From contig OZ005697.1 in assembly GCA_963930775.1 (NCBI GenBank), positions 7,958,292-8,022,291 of the forward strand: a DNA stretch of 64,000 bases. The letters are read 5' to 3'. Below the pieces are notes generated by a model that did not search any database, was not told where the DNA came from, and worked only from the letters and a program-made list of their open reading frames with translations. Below are positions 60,951 through 64,000 of this stretch, piece after piece. Numbering within the stretch: the stretch's first letter is position 1; every line of letters begins with the position of its first letter. This DNA comes from Cliona cf. orientalis. Its lineage: Eukaryota; Porifera; Demospongiae; Clionaida; Clionaidae. A program made the position numbers and the translations under genes.

Positions 60951-62010
60951 ACACTAAGCAGAAAAAAAAATTGTCGAAAAACCACCATATAATCGAGCTG
61001 GGTGCATGCAGCCTAAAATTTAATATCAATTTTGTCAAAAAGTTGGTAAAGGTCGTCACGTTTATGTGCGCGCGTGGCCCCGCCCCTCACGTAGCGCGTG
61101 GGCGGAAACATTGCAAACGCATGGCTTCCCTGTACAAACATATGGGGAAACTTCAAAGGGCCGTAACTTTGATTCTAAGGCGTGAATCAAAATTCCTGAA
61201 GGTCAAATCTCTGCATTCGATCCATTCTGCGCGCCGGTGCAAAAATTGTGTCCCCAAGTGCTCCCAGTTCCCCCCTGAATTAATTAATTAAAAATCTTTT
61301 TTTTTTTTCAAGCAAGCCAATACACTAAGCAGAAAAAAATAAAACACCACAAAGTACAGGTGGAATGCCATAATTGAGGTTCAGTACCAGTGGCCCCTGC
61401 AACATGTTACATCCTACTAGTACTCAAAATCACCATAGCACACACACAAGGCTAGGGGAAAAGCACAAAACAATTTTAGTTGTTTCTCAACTCCATGTAC
61501 TTTCCCACACATCTACGCATGCATAATGTAAAACTATAGCTGTATTACGCCACTTACCTCTCAGCAAAATGGGAGAGCTACTGCTGTGGCTGATTCTTCA
61601 TCCATTCAACAAGCCTCTGGATACAATACCAGCTGCATGGTAGCCTATGCATGTACTAGCCTAGCGATTTTCTAATTAACGCACACCGGGACTCAAAACA
61701 TTGCAACTGCGTGGCTTCTTATACAAACATATGGGGATACTTAAAAGGGCTGTAACTTTAATTCTAAGGCGTGAATCAAAATTCCCCAAGGTCAAATCTC
61801 TAGTTTCGACCCATTCTGCGTGCCCGTATAAAAATTACAGCCCCAGATGCTCCCAATCCTCCTGTGAATTATTTTTCTATATTTTTTTCTACTTAGTGTA
61901 TAACTACTTAGTGTTTAATGTCTATAATACTTCTTGCATAGCAAAGGATGCACAATAGCTGACACAAAAAATAGCTAATCGTGTGTACACCCCATCGGGT
62001 TTGGGTTTGG
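60921..62010. mobile_element. 1.09-kb composite insertion in the last exon of C3
   Basis: Flanked by GTAT on both sides (60,917-60,920 and 62,011-62,014), a likely target duplication. Contains CACTAAGCAGAAAAAAA near the start and inverted TTTTTTTCTACTTAGTG at about 61,890. Two related segments (61,080-61,290 and 61,685-61,880) share ACAAACATATGGGGA, CTAAGGCGTGAATCAAAATT and CATTCTGCG. Probably one element inside another. Not autonomous. Confidence 0.6.
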
Positions 62011-62361
62011 GTATACCAAGATTATGTCAACAAAAACGTATTGAGAAATTATTGACCACAAATTTGTGCTAATAATGATCTATGCTGTAATACTTATCAA
62101 ACAATAGTATTGAACAGATTCAGATTCAAATGCATTCCACAGAGGGTATAGTGATAAAACTATTCACAGTTTGTGAGTTGAATGATAAATTTTGCTACTA
62201 AAATTAGCTATAATATTAATATTGTGCTAGCATGGCATGGCACAGTCACACTACCTACCTTATAAGGAAGAATTGTGTATGAGGGTGAAATCATATTGTA
62301 TAGAAGATGAGTCTACAAGCATCTGGTAGCCACCATTAATTTAATTTATATAGAATCGAAA

Positions 62362-63695
62362 ATGGATCGAGTGAAGAAGTTGTCACTGATGTTCACAGTG
62401 CTCACCTGCATGATGGCAGAATTTTTAACAAGAGCTCAGTGCAATGGTATTATAATATTGCTTAGAAAAATTGTGGCATTGTAGTTACTTGTATTTAGAA
62501 CTGGATGAGTGCTGTTACAGCTATGCCTCTGTTCCCCGCAATGAAACTTTTTGTGTTCCAAATGGAGAACAAGCCCTGCTCAACTGTGTGATTATCAACC
62601 CCCATGATAATTTCAAAAATCTGACGGTGACGTGGTTTAGAAGTACCACAGAGGACATGTCAGTATGTGATGAAGTATCTGCCACTTCTGAAGAGTATGA
62701 TTTTTGGTACTTCGTTTCAGGCTGTGTAGATAATTCATTATCAGTGATTAATTGCAGTCATGAGCTATATCGAGATACCTTTTTTCTAACAATCCTTAAC
62801 TTCACCCAATATAAAAATGATTACTATTGGTGCCAGCTTTCCATCAATAATACACTAGTACAGCCTTCTCATCGAGCTCATTTTTCTGCTGGCAATTGTA
62901 GCATTACGAATCAACCTTATTATAGATTAGCAAATTTAAGACTTAGTGAGAACAGATGTACAAAATATTTAGCTACTGAATCAGATACTGGTTTGGTAAC
63001 AACTTGTGAATTGTCTGGGACATCATCAACAAGATTGTCCACAGGAACACAGTAGGAGAGAGAAAGAATTACTTTTGCAGCCACTGAATCAGATGCTGGT
63101 GTGACAACAGCTTACAAATCACCTAGTATTACAAGATTCTCCCTAGCAACACAGCAGGAGACAGAAAGTAACAAGCATATTACTTATTACGTAGCCACTG
63201 AATCAGATGCTGAATCATCAACAAGATCGTCTTCAGTAACTCAACAGGAGAAAGAAAGTGACAGGCTAATTATTTACATAGCTGGAACCTTTAGTGCACT
63301 TCTGCTTATAGCTCTATTGGGAGTATTGGTGCTAGCACTTTCGTTTGCATCTTATGTACACCATCAAAGGAAAAAGACCAGTAAGCTGCATGGAAGTATT
63401 TATAATTATTATACTCAACAAATTAAACCTATATAATATTATTTTAACACAGAGCATCAGACTGAGTGTGGAGTCACTGCTGAGTAAGTTTGTTATCTAT
63501 AGTTATTTTGGCACACTTATCAATCCTACATAATATTATAACTATAGACTTGAAAACCAGGAATATGATGACATCAGTACAGGCAGAACTCAGTCTACAG
63601 CTACGGAGGGGGAAAACCATGTATATCAGACATTAAAGCTGAATGAAATGAATTATGAAAGTATGTATGCCAAGATTATGCCAACAAAGAAGTAG
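62362..63695 (+). pseudogene. C3b: type C receptor with one stop codon in the stalk
   Basis: Exons 62362-62446, 62499-63380, 63453-63483 and 63548-63695 are in register throughout. One TAG at 63,053-63,055 replaces a Gln codon present in relatives (TQQE). Signal, Ig domain (LDECCYSYASVP, NDYYWCQ with D for the usual G), membrane helix and tail (YDDI, YQTL, YESM, SMYAKI) are otherwise undamaged. The predicted product is a 213-aa secreted Ig protein; the full frame would give about 381 residues. May be a null allele, a soluble form, or a sequencing error. Confidence 0.6.
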
Positions 63696-63968
63696 AAATT
63701 ATTGATCACAAATTTGTGCTGATAATGATTTATGCTGTAATACTTATCAAACAATAGTATTGAATAGATACAGATTCAAATGCATTCCACAGAGAGTAGT
63801 GATAAAATTATTCACAGTTTGTGAGTTGAATAAATTTTGCTACTAAAATTAGCTACACTGTGCTAGCATGGCACAGTCACACTACCTACCTTATAAGGAA
63901 GAATTGTGTAATAATATTGTATAAAAGATAAGTCTACAAGCACCTGATAGTCATCACTAGAATCTAAA

Positions 63969-64000
63969 ATGGATCTAGTGAAGAAGTTGTCACAGATGTT
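63969..64000 (+). CDS. next type C gene, first codons only
   Basis: ATGGATCTAGTGAAGAAG starts the signal exon of another C gene, preceded by the conserved 5' flank. The window ends within it, so the cluster continues. Confidence 0.6.
   Translation, partial: MDLVKKLSQM

Noticed and set aside
562-64000. Hydractinia Alr complex as the source
   Set aside because: Similar in concept, but the one-Ig layout, very short introns and repeat style fit a sponge better; a cnidarian origin is not strictly excluded.

Overview
The window reads as invertebrate nuclear DNA, most likely from a demosponge. It is AT-rich, with short GT-AG introns (about 55 to 95 bp), dense CATG/AGCT-type repeats, many miniature inverted-repeat elements and an intronless GABA-B-like class C receptor. 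The species is inferred from these features and is not proven. All recognised genes lie on the + strand.

The main content is a tandem cluster of related single-pass receptors. Each has a signal-peptide exon ending in phase 1, then usually one exon with a V-type immunoglobulin domain (GYYWC signature, Trp in strand C), a Ser/Thr-rich stalk and the transmembrane segment. A second phase-1 junction leads to one to three exons for a tyrosine-rich cytoplasmic tail. Most tails carry a strict ITIM consensus (S/I/V/L-x-Y-x-x-I/V/L). About nine loci look open, about eight are broken, and there are several detached pieces.

Layout. 0.5-12.5 kb holds divergent receptors R1 to R4 and a broken R5. From 12.9 kb a composite block A-D-B-C is repeated three times. 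A is a long-tailed receptor, D a transmembrane-plus-ITIM-tail piece with no Ig exon, B a mid-length receptor and C a short-tailed receptor. The blocks are A1-D1-B1-C1 (12.9-20.0 kb), A2-D2-B2-C2 plus two more C-like genes (20.7-35.2 kb), and A3-D3-B3-C3 plus further C genes (43.5-64 kb). The third block is split by a 7.9 kb insertion (47.06-54.93 kb) whose two ends carry matching terminal repeats rich in CTTGCAAG. Pieces of R4 and R5 just before A3 show the duplication once extended further 5'. A GABA-B-like receptor gene (37.3-39.4 kb) stands alone between the second and third blocks.

How it might work (inference): variable Ig ectodomains paired with inhibitory-type tyrosine tails, tandem duplication, exchange of cassettes between members, and frequent pseudogenes together resemble immune or allorecognition receptor clusters such as Hydractinia Alr or vertebrate paired receptors. 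No ligand, signalling partner or expression can be shown from sequence alone. The rest is repeats: a 65/60-bp satellite, two minisatellites, an hAT-like element inserted in a minisatellite, several MITE-like inverted repeats, long poly-G/poly-C tracts, a tRNA-like sequence and a decayed Penelope-like fragment.
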